From the NCBI GenBank assembly GCA_938028765.1, contig CALIZF010000045.1, forward strand, positions 1-61,519: DNA of 61,519 nt, given 5' to 3'. The DNA comes from an uncultured Paracoccaceae bacterium. GTDB lineage: Bacteria; Pseudomonadota; Alphaproteobacteria; Rhodobacterales; Rhodobacteraceae. Below, in pieces: positions 39,399 through 49,020 of the stretch. The notes below the pieces were generated by a model, which worked only from the letters and a program-made list of their open reading frames with translations, ran no database searches and had not been told where the DNA came from. Every line of letters starts with the position of its first letter. Position 1 is the first letter of the stretch. A program made the translations under genes and the position numbers.

Positions 39399-40655
39399 GT
39401 GAAGGCTGCGGTGAAGGGCGAGGATCCGGGTTCGGCGCGGCCGTGGCGCGTGCTGGTGGTGGACGACAGCCGGGCGCAGCGCCTGATCCTGCGCACCTCG
39501 CTGACCCGCTGGGGCTATGCCGTGACCGAGGCCGCGAGCGGGGAAGAGGCGCTGGCGCTGGCGCGCAAGACCCGGTTCGACATCGTGTTGAGCGACTGGG
39601 TCATGCCCGGCATGTCGGGCCTCGACCTGTGCCGGGCGTTCCGCGCGCTGCCGCACGATGCCTATGGCTATTTCATCCTGCTCACCTCGAAGTCCGAGAC
39701 GGAAGAGGTCGCCCGCGGGCTGGACGTCGGGGCGGACGATTTCCTGGCCAAGCCGGTCAGCGCGGACGAACTGCGCGCGCGGCTGAAGGCGGGCGAGCGG
39801 ATCCTCGGGATGCAGCGCGAGCTGTCGGACAAGAACCGCCTGCTCGGCGCGGCGCTGGCCGAGTTGCAGGAGATCTACGATTCGCTCGACCGCGACCTGA
39901 TCGAGGCGCGCAAGCTGCAGCAGGCGCTGGTGCGCGACCGTCACCGCGATTTCGGCAGCGCGGCGATCACGCTGCTGCTGCGTCCGTCGGGCCATGTCGG
40001 CGGCGACCTTGTGGGCTACATCCCCATCGGGGACGACCGGCTGGCCTTCTTTGCGGTGGACGTGTCGGGGCACGGTGTGGCCTCGGCCATGCTGGCGGCG
40101 CGCCTTGCCGGGATGCTGTCGGTCGCCTCGGCCGACGGGACGCTCGCGGTCAGCCTCGGCGATGGCGCCGCCATGACCCCTCGCCCGCCCGAGGCGGTGG
40201 TGGCGCGGCTGAACCGTTTCCTGCACGAACAGATGCAGGTCGATCAGTATCTGACCTGCGTCTATGCCGAGGCCGACCTGCGCAGCGGCCGCGTGGCGCT
40301 GGTGCAGGCGGGCCATCCCCATCCGCTGCTCCTTGCGGCCGACGGCAGCGTGACGCGCATCGGCGACGGCGGGCTGCCCGTCGGGCTGGTCGCTGAGGCC
40401 GGATGGCAGACCATCGTCCTGCACCTCGCGCAAGGCGACCGGCTGATCCTGATGTCGGACGGGTTCACCGAATGCACCGATGCCGGGGGCGGCGAACTGG
40501 GCGAAGGCAGGATCGCCGATCTCCTGCGCGGCACCCGCGGCCTGCCGGGGCCCGACCAGCTCGACGCACTGCTGTGGGAGGTGGAACGCTTCGCCGGCCG
40601 GTCCGAGCTTGGCGACGACATGTCTGCGGTGCTTTACGAGTTCCGCGGCGCCTGA
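39399..40655 (+). CDS. response regulator with PP2C/RsbU-type phosphatase domain
   Basis: A 418-residue protein. Residues about 17-135 form a receiver domain (VVDDSRAQRLIL, phosphoacceptor Asp in VLSDWVMPGMSGLDLC, Thr in LLTSKSE, Lys in FLAKPVS). A coiled-coil linker follows, and then a SpoIIE/RsbU PPM phosphatase (VGGDLVGY, FAVDVSGHGVASAML, LVQAGHPHPLL, LMSDGFTE, GDDMSAVLYEF). Metal Asp residues are present, so it should dephosphorylate an anti-sigma-antagonist or similar Ser-phosphoprotein when phosphorylated. GTG start. It overlaps the opposite Nudix gene by 22 bases at the 3' end. Confidence 0.9.
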   Translation: MKAAVKGEDPGSARPWRVLVVDDSRAQRLILRTSLTRWGYAVTEAASGEEALALARKTRFDIVLSDWVMPGMSGLDLCRAFRALPHDAYGYFILLTSKSETEEVARGLDVGADDFLAKPVSADELRARLKAGERILGMQRELSDKNRLLGAALAELQEIYDSLDRDLIEARKLQQALVRDRHRDFGSAAITLLLRPSGHVGGDLVGYIPIGDDRLAFFAVDVSGHGVASAMLAARLAGMLSVASADGTLAVSLGDGAAMTPRPPEAVVARLNRFLHEQMQVDQYLTCVYAEADLRSGRVALVQAGHPHPLLLAADGSVTRIGDGGLPVGLVAEAGWQTIVLHLAQGDRLILMSDGFTECTDAGGGELGEGRIADLLRGTRGLPGPDQLDALLWEVERFAGRSELGDDMSAVLYEFRGA

Positions 40656-41086
40656 CGCAGCGCGGCGAGGAAATGCCGGTCGCCGGCGTTGGCGACCAGC
40701 CCGATGGCGGTGTCGAGCGGCGCCCAGACGGCGGTGTGCCCGGCCTCGGTCGGCGGACCGAGGGGGCGGACGGGCCGGGCGAGGTAGATCACGCACAGCT
40801 TTTCCGCCCAGAGGTCGTATTCCGGCATGTAGGTGAACCGCCGGAACGCGCCGAGCCGCCGTTCGACCGCGATCGTCCAGCCGGTTTCCTCGCGCACCTC
40901 GCGGTGCAGCGCAGGGATGGTCTGTTCGCCCCGGTCGATCCCGCCCCCCGGCAGCTGGAACTCGGGCCAGGGTTCGGCCTGGTGCGTCAGGAGGATGTCG
41001 CCGCCGCGCCGCAGCACCGCATAGACGCCCGGCCGTCTGCGATAGCGCACGCCGGTGCGGGGGCTGAGATCGAAGCGGCGGATCAC
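40634..41086 (-). CDS. Nudix hydrolase
   Basis: A 150-residue Nudix protein with box GGGIDRGEQTIPALHREVRE followed by ETGW. The N-terminal GVRYRRRPGVYAVLRRGGD and LLTHQAEP are typical of small pyrophosphohydrolases. GTG start at 41086 fits the fold best. Its 3' end overlaps the response-regulator gene on the opposite strand. The substrate (a nucleoside diphosphate derivative) cannot be told. Confidence 0.86.
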   Translation of the reverse strand: MIRRFDLSPRTGVRYRRRPGVYAVLRRGGDILLTHQAEPWPEFQLPGGGIDRGEQTIPALHREVREETGWTIAVERRLGAFRRFTYMPEYDLWAEKLCVIYLARPVRPLGPPTEAGHTAVWAPLDTAIGLVANAGDRHFLAALRQAPRNS

Positions 41087-41174
41087 GGGCGGCCCTCTTG
41101 GTCCTGCGGTTGCGGTGACTATATGCGCGCGGTATGCCGCACCCGGGCGCCCGCGGAAACCCCCGGAGAACTCC

Positions 41175-42176
41175 ATGACCATCGGATCTCAGGTCGCCTG
41201 GGACGACACCGTGCTTCCTTTCCAGCTCGACCGGCCCGACATCCGCGGACGGGTGGCCCGGCTTGACGGCGTGCTGGACCGGATCCTCGCCCAGCACGAC
41301 TACCCCGCCCCGATCGAGGCGCTGGTGGCCGAGGCGGCGCTGCTGACCGCGCTGATCGGGCAGGCGATCAAACTGCGCTGGAAGCTGAGCCTGCAGATCC
41401 GCGGCAACGGCCCCGCGCGGCTGATCGCGACCGATTATTTCGGCCCCGGCGAAGACGGGCAGCCGGCGCGGATCCGCGCCTATGCAAGCTTCGACCGCGC
41501 GCGGCTGGACCCGGACGCGGACGGGTTCGCCCAGATTGGGCAGGGGTTCTTCGCCATCCTGATCGATCAGGGGCGCGGCACGCTGCCTTATCAGGGCATC
41601 ACGCCCATTGCCGGCGGGTCGTTGTCGGCCTGCGCCGAGACCTATTTCGCCCAGTCCGAACAGCTGCCCACGCGCTTTGCGCTGTCCTTCGGCCGGTCCC
41701 TCGCGCCGCGCGGCGCGGCGGTCTGGCGGGGCGGCGGGGTGATGGTGCAGTCGATGCCCAAGGCCTCGCCGCTGGCCGCGGGTGCGGGCGGATCGGGTGA
41801 CGGCGGGCTGCTGGCTGCGGCCGACATCCTGTCGGGCGACGAGGGCGAGGACTGGACCCGCATCAATCTTCTGCTCGACACCGTCGAGGCGCTGGAACTG
41901 GTGGGGCCGGCCGTCCAGCCGACCGATCTTCTGGTCAGGCTATTCCACGAGGAAGGCCCCCGCGTCTTCGCCGCGCAGCCGGTCCGCTTCGGCTGCACCT
42001 GTTCCGAGGCGAAGGTCCGCGACTCGCTGTCGATCTATTCGGCGAAGGACATCGCCCGCATGACGACGCCCGAGGGGATCGTGACCGCCGACTGCCAGTT
42101 CTGCGGCGCGCATTACGAACTCGACCCCGCCACGCTCGGGTTCGAGGCGACGGGAGGGGGGCCGGGTGGGCGCTGA
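41175..42176 (+). CDS. hslO: Hsp33 redox-regulated chaperone
   Basis: Holdase chaperone of 333 residues, activated by oxidation. The four zinc-ligand cysteines near the C-terminus are present as FGCTCSEAKV and CQFCGAHYELD. The N-terminal domain has the Hsp33 patterns LVAEAALLTALIGQAIKL and LIDQGRGTLPYQGITPI. The ATG at 41175 is chosen because the upstream frame gives no homology. It overlaps the next Nudix gene by 11 bases and heads a unit with cca. Confidence 0.95.
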   Translation: MTIGSQVAWDDTVLPFQLDRPDIRGRVARLDGVLDRILAQHDYPAPIEALVAEAALLTALIGQAIKLRWKLSLQIRGNGPARLIATDYFGPGEDGQPARIRAYASFDRARLDPDADGFAQIGQGFFAILIDQGRGTLPYQGITPIAGGSLSACAETYFAQSEQLPTRFALSFGRSLAPRGAAVWRGGGVMVQSMPKASPLAAGAGGSGDGGLLAAADILSGDEGEDWTRINLLLDTVEALELVGPAVQPTDLLVRLFHEEGPRVFAAQPVRFGCTCSEAKVRDSLSIYSAKDIARMTTPEGIVTADCQFCGAHYELDPATLGFEATGGGPGGR

Positions 42177-42765
42177 CCCGTTCGATGCGGTGCGTGCCGC
42201 GCTGGCAAGGCCCGCGCGCCCGTCCTCGGATTACGACCTGAACCCCGGCCACAGGGCCGTGCCGCATGGCCTGCGGGCGGCGGCGGTGCTGGTGCCGCTG
42301 GCGGCGGGGCCCCGCGGCGTCGAGGTAGTGCTGACCAAGCGCGCCTCGGGCCTGCGCAGTCACCCCGGCCAGATCGCGTTTCCAGGCGGCCAGATCGACG
42401 CGGGCGACGCGAGCGAAGAGGCCGCCGCCCTGCGCGAGGCCGAGGAAGAGATCGGCCTGCCGCCGGCGCTGGTCGAGACGATGGGCCGCCTGCCGGTGCA
42501 CGAGACGGTGACAGGCTTCACCATGACGCCGATCATGGCCCGCATCACCGCGCCGTTCGACCCCCGCCCTGCACCCGGCGAGGTCGAGGAGGTGTTCCGT
42601 GTTCCGCTTGCCCATGTGGCTGATCCTGCGCGCTATCGCGTCGAGCGGCGGATGTGGCGGGGGGTCTGGCGCAATTATTACGCCGTGCCCTGGGGCCCCT
42701 ACTACATCTGGGGGGCGACGGCCCGTATCCTGCGCGGCTTCGCCGACCGGATGGCAGGCGGATGA
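42166..42765 (+). CDS. CoA pyrophosphatase (Nudix, NudL-type)
   Basis: A 199-residue Nudix protein, GTG start. The CoA-group signature SHPGQIAFPGGQIDAGD is followed by the Nudix helix EEAAALREAEEEIGLP. It hydrolyses CoA or related compounds to 4'-phosphopantetheine and ADP derivatives. It overlaps hslO by 11 bases and cca by four bases, so the three genes are an operon. Confidence 0.9.
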   Translation: MGADPFDAVRAALARPARPSSDYDLNPGHRAVPHGLRAAAVLVPLAAGPRGVEVVLTKRASGLRSHPGQIAFPGGQIDAGDASEEAAALREAEEEIGLPPALVETMGRLPVHETVTGFTMTPIMARITAPFDPRPAPGEVEEVFRVPLAHVADPARYRVERRMWRGVWRNYYAVPWGPYYIWGATARILRGFADRMAGG

Positions 42766-43916
42766 GGGTTGCAGCGCCTGCGATGGCCGCGCCCGGCCCG
42801 CAGGCCGTCTGCGCGATGCTGGAGGCGGGCGGGCACCGGGCGCTGTTCGTCGGCGGCTGCGTGCGCGATGCGATCCTCGGCCGGCCCGTCGGCGACATCG
42901 ACATCGCCACCGACGCCGTGCCCGACCGGGTGGCGGCGCTGGCCGCCGCCGCCGGTCTGCGCGCCGTCCCGACCGGGGCCGCGCACGGCACGGTCACGGT
43001 GATCGCGGACGGCCGCCCGCACGAGGTGACGACCTTCCGCGAGGACGTGGAAACCTTCGGCCGCCATGCCCGGGTCGCCTTCACCGACCGGATCGAGGCC
43101 GACGCGGCCCGGCGCGACTTTACGATGAACGCGCTCTATGCCGACCGGGGGGGCGAGGTGCTCGACCCGCTCGGCGGCCTGCCCGACGTCCTCGCGGGGC
43201 GGGTCCGCTTCGTCGGCGATCCGGCCGCGCGCATCGCCGAGGACCGGCTGCGCGTCCTGCGGTTCTTCCGCTTCACCGCCTGGTTCGGCCGCGACGGGAT
43301 CGACCCCGCGGGCCTTGCCGCCTGCGCCGCCGCCGCGGGCGACCTCCCCCTCCTGTCGCGCGAGCGGATCGGGGCCGAGATGCGCAAGATGCTGGCCGCG
43401 CCCGACCCTGCGCCTGCGGCGGCGGCGATGGCGGCGGCCGGGGTTCTGGCGGCCGTGCTGCCGGGGGCCGACGCCGGCCCGCTCGCCCCGCTGGTGCACT
43501 TCGAGGGCGATCTGCCGCCGCGCTGGCTGCGGCGCCTCGCGGTCCTTGGCGGCGACGATCCGGCGGACCGCTTGCGGCTGTCGCGGGCCGAATGGGCCGC
43601 GCTGGCGCGGATCGGGGATGCCGCGCGGCGGGGGATGCCCGCGCACGAGGCCGGGTATCGGCTGGGCAGGGACGACGGGCGCGATGCGGTCCTGGCCGCG
43701 GCGGCGCTGGCCGGTGCGCCGCCGCCCGCGGGCTGGGCCGAGGCGGTCGCGCGCGGGGCGGCAGCCGTGTTCCCGCTGCGCGCGGCCGACCTCGCGCCGC
43801 TGTCGGGCGCGGCACTCGGCGCCGCGCTGCGGGCGGCCGAGACGGCCTGGATCGCCTCGGGTTTCGCACTGCCGCAGGCGGAGTTGCGTGCGCTGGCAGT
43901 TTCCCTTCCGCGCTGA
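42762..43916 (+). CDS. CCA tRNA nucleotidyltransferase
   Basis: Class II poly(A)/CCA polymerase-type enzyme of 384 residues. The nucleotidyltransferase motif is LFVGGCVRDAILGRPVGDID with the two catalytic Asp (DID), then GTAHGTV-like GAAHGTVTVIADGRP, RRDFTMNALYAD and the RRLRF-type EDRLRVLRFFRFTAW. It repairs or adds tRNA 3'-CCA. The gene overlaps the Nudix gene (ATGA) and is followed 43 bp later by the ABC exporter pair. Confidence 0.93.
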   Translation: MRVAAPAMAAPGPQAVCAMLEAGGHRALFVGGCVRDAILGRPVGDIDIATDAVPDRVAALAAAAGLRAVPTGAAHGTVTVIADGRPHEVTTFREDVETFGRHARVAFTDRIEADAARRDFTMNALYADRGGEVLDPLGGLPDVLAGRVRFVGDPAARIAEDRLRVLRFFRFTAWFGRDGIDPAGLAACAAAAGDLPLLSRERIGAEMRKMLAAPDPAPAAAAMAAAGVLAAVLPGADAGPLAPLVHFEGDLPPRWLRRLAVLGGDDPADRLRLSRAEWAALARIGDAARRGMPAHEAGYRLGRDDGRDAVLAAAALAGAPPPAGWAEAVARGAAAVFPLRAADLAPLSGAALGAALRAAETAWIASGFALPQAELRALAVSLPR

Positions 43917-43959
43917 CGGGCCTATATGCCGCAGGCAACGGCGGCGAAGGCGTTCCCCC

Positions 43960-45810
43960 ATGTTCCGGTTCTTCGAGGCGCTGGTCGATCCCTATCAGGC
44001 CTATCCCGCCGCCGACACGCCGCCCCGCCGCCTCTGGCCCTTCCTGCGCGACTATGTGGTGCCCTTCCGCCGCGTGTTCGCCGTGACGGGCACGCTGTCG
44101 GTGCTCGTCGCTGCGGGCGACGTCGCCATGATCTGGTATGTGGGCCGGGTGGTCGATCTTCTCGCGGCCGCGGGCCCGGCCGAGGTCTGGGCCGCCCACG
44201 GGGCCGAGATCGTGCTGGTCGCGCTGGCGATCCTTGTCCTGCGCCCGCTGGTCTCGGCCGCGAACACGGCGCTTCTGCACAACACGATCCTGACGAACTT
44301 CGGCACAATGATCCGCTGGCGCGCGCACCGGCACGTCCTGCGCCAGCCCGTTGGATGGTTCGAGGGCGATTTCGCCGGCCGGATCGCCAACCGGGTGATG
44401 CAGACGCCGCCCGCGGCGGGCGATGCGGTGTTCCAGACCTTCGATGCGATGGCCTTCGCCGCCGTCACGCTGGCGGGGGCCTTCGTCATGCTGGCCGAGG
44501 CCGACCCGCGGCTGGCGGTGCCGCTCGTGCTGTGGTTCGCCGCCTATGTCGCGCTGGTGCGCTGGACGGTGCGCCGCGCGGGGCCCGCGTCCAAGGCCAG
44601 CGCCGATGCCCGCTCGGCCGTCACGGCGCGGGTGGTCGATGCCTATACCAATATCCACGCCGTCAAGCTCTTTGCCCACCACGACCGGGAAGAGGCCTAC
44701 GCGAAGGAGGCGATCGAGGCTGCGCGCACCGCCTTCCAGCGCGAGATGCGCATCATCTCGATCATGGACGTAACGCTCACGGCGCTGAACGGGGCGCTGA
44801 TCGTGGCCGTCACGGGCTGGGCGATGGCGCTGTGGTTCAGCGGCGCGGCCAGCGTCGGCACGGTGGCGGCGGCGGCGGCGCTGGTCCTGCGCCTGAACAA
44901 CCTGACCTACTGGATCATGTGGTCCACGACCAGCCTTGTCCAGAACCTCGGCGTCGTGGCCGAGGGGATGGAGACGATCGCCCAGCCCGTCGCGCTGACC
45001 GACGCCCCGGGGGCGCGGCCTCTGGAACTTCATGCGGGGCGGATCGCGTTCCGCGGCGTCGGCCATCATTACGGCCGCGGGTCCGGCGGACTGCGCGGCG
45101 TGGACCTGACGATCGAGCCGGGCGAGAAGGTCGGGATCGTCGGCCGGTCGGGCGCCGGCAAGTCCACGCTGGTGAAGCTGCTCTTGCGGTTCTACGACGT
45201 CGAGGCGGGCGTCATCGAGATCGACGGGCAGGACATCCGAAGCGTCACGCAGGACAGCCTGCGCGCGCAGATCGGCATGGTCCAGCAGGACTCGAGCCTT
45301 CTGCACCGGTCGGTCCGCTACAACATCCTCTACGGCCGGCCCGGCGCGACCGAGGCCGAGGTGATCGCCGCCGCCCGCCGGGCGGAGGCGCACGACTTCA
45401 TCGCGGGCCTTGTCGATCCGCAGGGCCGGCGCGGCTATGACGCCCAGGTGGGCGAGCGCGGGGTGAAGCTGTCGGGCGGCCAGCGGCAGCGCATCGCGCT
45501 GGCGCGGGTGATCCTGAAGGATGCGCCGATCCTCATCCTCGACGAGGCGACATCGGCCCTCGACAGCGAGGTGGAGGCGGCGATCCAGCGGACGCTCTAC
45601 GGCCTGATGCAGGGCAAGACGGTGATCGCCATCGCGCACCGGCTGTCCACCATCGCGGCCATGGACCGCATCGTGGTGCTCGACGACGGCCGCATTGCCG
45701 AAGAGGGCACTCACGCCGCGCTGCTGGCGCAGGGGGGCCTCTACGCCCGGTTCTGGGCGCGGCAGTCGGGCGGGTTCCTGGACGCCGACCGGGCCGAGGC
45801 CGCGGCATGA
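43960..45810 (+). CDS. ABC exporter half-transporter, first of a pair
   Basis: A 616-residue fusion of a six-helix exporter domain and an ATPase. Walker A is IVGRSGAGKSTLVKLLLRFY, the signature is GVKLSGGQRQRIALARV, Walker B is ILILDEATSALDSE and the H loop is AIAHRLSTIAAMDR. Both catalytic Glu and His are present. The following gene is a second half-transporter with the same layout, so they probably form a heterodimer at the inner membrane. The substrate is unknown; lipid- or drug-type exporters share this plan. Confidence 0.93.
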   Translation: MFRFFEALVDPYQAYPAADTPPRRLWPFLRDYVVPFRRVFAVTGTLSVLVAAGDVAMIWYVGRVVDLLAAAGPAEVWAAHGAEIVLVALAILVLRPLVSAANTALLHNTILTNFGTMIRWRAHRHVLRQPVGWFEGDFAGRIANRVMQTPPAAGDAVFQTFDAMAFAAVTLAGAFVMLAEADPRLAVPLVLWFAAYVALVRWTVRRAGPASKASADARSAVTARVVDAYTNIHAVKLFAHHDREEAYAKEAIEAARTAFQREMRIISIMDVTLTALNGALIVAVTGWAMALWFSGAASVGTVAAAAALVLRLNNLTYWIMWSTTSLVQNLGVVAEGMETIAQPVALTDAPGARPLELHAGRIAFRGVGHHYGRGSGGLRGVDLTIEPGEKVGIVGRSGAGKSTLVKLLLRFYDVEAGVIEIDGQDIRSVTQDSLRAQIGMVQQDSSLLHRSVRYNILYGRPGATEAEVIAAARRAEAHDFIAGLVDPQGRRGYDAQVGERGVKLSGGQRQRIALARVILKDAPILILDEATSALDSEVEAAIQRTLYGLMQGKTVIAIAHRLSTIAAMDRIVVLDDGRIAEEGTHAALLAQGGLYARFWARQSGGFLDADRAEAAA

Positions 45811-45880
45811 CCGCGCCCGACGCTGCGCGCGCACCCGCCGGCGGCGCGCCCCGCGTCGGCCCTGCGCGGAGGCAGGCCGG

Positions 45881-47737
45881 ATGAGGCGTCTTGCAGGGCT
45901 GATCGCCGCCTTCCGGCCCGCCGAGGGGCCGCCGCCGCGCAGCCTGCTGCGGTTCTTCGGCTGGTGCCTGCGCGGGGCCCGGGCCGGCCTTCTGCTGGCC
46001 ACGGTGCTGTCGGCGGCGGCGGGCGTGCTGGATGTGATCATGGCCTGGTATCTCGGCCTTGTGATCGACGCCGCCGTGGCCTCGCCGCCCGATACCGTAT
46101 TCAGCGGCAACCTGTGGCTGTTCGCCAGCTTCGCCGTGTTCCTTCTGGTGCTGAAGCCGATGGTCTTCGGTGCGTCGGTCGCCGCCAACGCGGTGATCCT
46201 GCAGCCGGGCGTCATGCCGCTTGTGCTGTCGCGGCTGCACCGCTGGACGATGGGCCATGCGGTGACGTTCTTCGACAACGATTTCGCCGGCCGCATTGCG
46301 CAGAAGCAGTTGCAGGCCGCCCGCGCGGTCACCGACGTGGTGAGCGAGACGATCAACACCGTCGCCTTCGCGCTGGCCTCGCTGGTAGCCTCGGTGCTGT
46401 TTCTGGTCGCGATCGACGCCCGTATCGGCGCGGCGCTGGCGCTGTGGGTCCTCGCCTATGTCGGGCTGATCCGGTTCTTCATGCCGCGGATCCAGCGCCG
46501 GTCGGCGCGGCGGGCGGCGGCGCGGGCGATGCTGACGGGCGTGGTCGTGGACACGATCACCAACATCAAGACTGTGAAGCTCTTCGCCCATGCCGACCAC
46601 GAGGACCGTGCGGCGATCCGCGCGATGGAAGGCTATCGCGACAGCGCCATCGACTTCGGCGGGCTGTCCGTGCGGTTCCGCACCGCGCTGATGGTGCTGG
46701 CGGGAATCCTGCCGCTGCTGCTGATCGGGGGGACGATCCTCCTGTGGCGGCAGGGCGGGGCGAGCCCGGGCGACATCGCGGCGGCCGGCGCCCTGGCGAT
46801 CCGCATCAGCCAGATGACGGGATGGGTCAGCTTCAGCCTGATGAACATCTATTCCGCCGTCGGCGAGGTCGAGGACGGGATGCGCACGCTGACACCCCCC
46901 CATGCGCTGACCGACGCGCCGGATGCCGTGGTGCTGCCGCGGGTGCGCGGCGCGGTGGCGTTCGACGCCGTGCGCTTCGCCTACGGGCGCGGGGCGGGCG
47001 GCGTGCAAGGCGTGACGCTAACGATCCGGCCGGGCGAGAAGATCGGGATCGTCGGTGCCTCGGGCGCCGGCAAGACAACGCTGGTGGCGCTGCTGCTGCG
47101 CCTCTACGACGCCGAAGGCGGTGCGGTCAGGATCGACGGGGTGGATGTGCGGCAGGCGACGCAGGAAAGCCTGCGCCGCAACATCGCCACGGTCACGCAG
47201 GAAACCGCGATGTTCAACCGGTCCGCGCGCGACAACATCCTCTACGGCCGCCCCGACGCCACCGACGCCGAGGTGATCGCCGCGGCACGGGCCGCCGAGG
47301 CGCACGGGTTCATCCTCGGCCTGAAGGATCATGTCGGGCGCACCGGCTATGACGCGCACCTGGGCGAGCGGGGGGTGAAGCTGTCGGGCGGGCAGCGGCA
47401 GCGGATCGCGCTGGCGCGCGCCTTCCTCAAGGATGCCCCCATCCTGGTGCTGGACGAAGCGACCTCGGCGCTGGACAGCGAGGTGGAGGCGCAGGTGCAG
47501 GAGGCGCTGGCGCGGATCATGGAAGGCAAGACGGTACTCGCGATCGCACACCGCCTGTCCACCATCGCTGCGATGGACCGGATCGTGGTGATGGACGAGG
47601 GCCGCATCGCCGAGGAGGGGACCCACGCCGACCTTCTGGCGAGGGGCGGACTTTACGCCCGCTACTGGGCGCGGCAGTCGGGCGGGTTCCTCGGCACCGA
47701 CGATGCGGGCGGCGGGGCGGTGCGGGCGGCGGAATGA
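45881..47737 (+). CDS. ABC exporter half-transporter, second of a pair
   Basis: A 618-residue half-transporter similar to its upstream neighbour. Walker A IVGASGAGKTTLVALLLRLY, signature GVKLSGGQRQRIALARA, Walker B ILVLDEATSALDSE and AIAHRLSTIAAMDR are all intact, so both ATP sites of the heterodimer should be catalytic. GGAGG lies upstream of the ATG at 45881, 70 bp after the first partner. The two are evidently a tandem duplication. The stop overlaps the methyltransferase start (ATGA). Confidence 0.93.
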   Translation: MRRLAGLIAAFRPAEGPPPRSLLRFFGWCLRGARAGLLLATVLSAAAGVLDVIMAWYLGLVIDAAVASPPDTVFSGNLWLFASFAVFLLVLKPMVFGASVAANAVILQPGVMPLVLSRLHRWTMGHAVTFFDNDFAGRIAQKQLQAARAVTDVVSETINTVAFALASLVASVLFLVAIDARIGAALALWVLAYVGLIRFFMPRIQRRSARRAAARAMLTGVVVDTITNIKTVKLFAHADHEDRAAIRAMEGYRDSAIDFGGLSVRFRTALMVLAGILPLLLIGGTILLWRQGGASPGDIAAAGALAIRISQMTGWVSFSLMNIYSAVGEVEDGMRTLTPPHALTDAPDAVVLPRVRGAVAFDAVRFAYGRGAGGVQGVTLTIRPGEKIGIVGASGAGKTTLVALLLRLYDAEGGAVRIDGVDVRQATQESLRRNIATVTQETAMFNRSARDNILYGRPDATDAEVIAAARAAEAHGFILGLKDHVGRTGYDAHLGERGVKLSGGQRQRIALARAFLKDAPILVLDEATSALDSEVEAQVQEALARIMEGKTVLAIAHRLSTIAAMDRIVVMDEGRIAEEGTHADLLARGGLYARYWARQSGGFLGTDDAGGGAVRAAE

Positions 47738-49020
47738 TCGGCAGGGTCGAGGCGCTGAACAAGCAGGGTTTCGGCGTCGTGGCCGGCCCCGAGGGCGAGA
47801 TGTTCTTCGAGGGGCTGCTACCGGGCGAGGTGGTGCAGCTCGAGGGCGGCCGGGCGCGGATCGTCACGCCCTCGCCCGACCGCGTCCGGCCGCCATGCCC
47901 GCATGCTGCGGCCTGCGGCGGCTGTTCCCTGCAGCACGCCCGCGATTCCTTCGTCGCCGCCTGGAAGATCGCGCGGGTGCGCGGCGACCTGGCGGACAGC
48001 GGGATCCGCGACGTGCCGGTGTCGCTTGCGCATATCTCGGGCCCCAACACCCGGCGCCGCGCGGTGCTGTCGGCGCGGCGGACGAAGAAGGGCGGCGTGG
48101 TGGTCGGGTTCCACCGCCGCCAGTCGGACGAGATCGTGGCGATCCCGGGCTGCCTGCTGCTGTCGCCCGCGCTGCTTGCCGCCGTTCCCGCGGTCGAGGC
48201 GATGGCGCGCGCGGGGGTGTCGCGCGCGGGGCGGCTCGACGTGACGCTGGCCGAGACCCTGGCGGGGGTGGACGTGGCCGTGACGGGGGGCAAGCCGCTC
48301 GACGCCGGGCTGACGGCCGCGCTGGCCGAGGTGGCGGTTGCGTTCGGTCTTGCGCGGATCGCCTGGGCGGGCGACATCGCGGTGCAGCGGGCGCAGCCCG
48401 TCGTCGCCTTCGGACCCGCCCGCGTGCCGCTGCCGCCCGGCGCCTTCCTGCAGGCCACCGCCGGAGGCGAGGCGGCGCTGGTCGCGGCGGTGCTGCAGGC
48501 GACCGCCGGGGCGCGGCGGGTGGCCGACCTCTTCGCCGGCTGCGGCACCTTCGCGCTGCCCCTGGCGGCCGGGGCCGAGGTGCACGCAGCCGAGGGCGAC
48601 CGAGCGATGACCGCGGCGCTGCGCGCGGGCTGGCGCGGCACGCCGGGGCTGCGGGGGGTGACGGCCGAGGTGCGCGACCTCTTCGATCGGCCGCTCATGC
48701 CGGACGAGCTGACGGGGTTCGACGCCGCGGTGATCGACCCCCCGCGGGCGGGTGCCCCGGCGCAGACGCAGGCGCTGGCCGATGCGCGCGTGCCGGTGAT
48801 CGCGGCGGTGTCGTGCAACCCGCGCACCTTCCGGCACGACGCGCGGCGCCTCGTGCAGGCGGGCTATCGCCTCGACTGGGTGCGCGTGGTGGACCAGTTC
48901 CGCTGGTCCGCGCATGTGGAGCTTGCGGCGCGATTCCGCCTGCCCCATATCGCCCCGCAAACGGCCGAGGACGCGGGGCAACAGCTTGACGATGCGCGAG
49001 AAGATCGACCGCTGGCTTGA
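47734..49020 (+). CDS. TrmA/RlmD family RNA 5-methyluridine methyltransferase
   Basis: SAM-dependent RNA methyltransferase of 428 residues. An N-terminal iron-sulfur cluster motif CPHAAACGGCSLQHA with a later Cys (IPGCLL) marks the RumA/RlmD branch. The SAM site is RVADLFAGCGTFALPLA, the uridine-site motif is AAVIDPPRAGA, and the catalytic Cys is in VSCNPRTFRHDARRL. Target is probably 23S rRNA or tRNA uridine. It overlaps the ABC gene and the sodium-channel gene. Confidence 0.9.
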   Translation: MIGRVEALNKQGFGVVAGPEGEMFFEGLLPGEVVQLEGGRARIVTPSPDRVRPPCPHAAACGGCSLQHARDSFVAAWKIARVRGDLADSGIRDVPVSLAHISGPNTRRRAVLSARRTKKGGVVVGFHRRQSDEIVAIPGCLLLSPALLAAVPAVEAMARAGVSRAGRLDVTLAETLAGVDVAVTGGKPLDAGLTAALAEVAVAFGLARIAWAGDIAVQRAQPVVAFGPARVPLPPGAFLQATAGGEAALVAAVLQATAGARRVADLFAGCGTFALPLAAGAEVHAAEGDRAMTAALRAGWRGTPGLRGVTAEVRDLFDRPLMPDELTGFDAAVIDPPRAGAPAQTQALADARVPVIAAVSCNPRTFRHDARRLVQAGYRLDWVRVVDQFRWSAHVELAARFRLPHIAPQTAEDAGQQLDDAREDRPLA

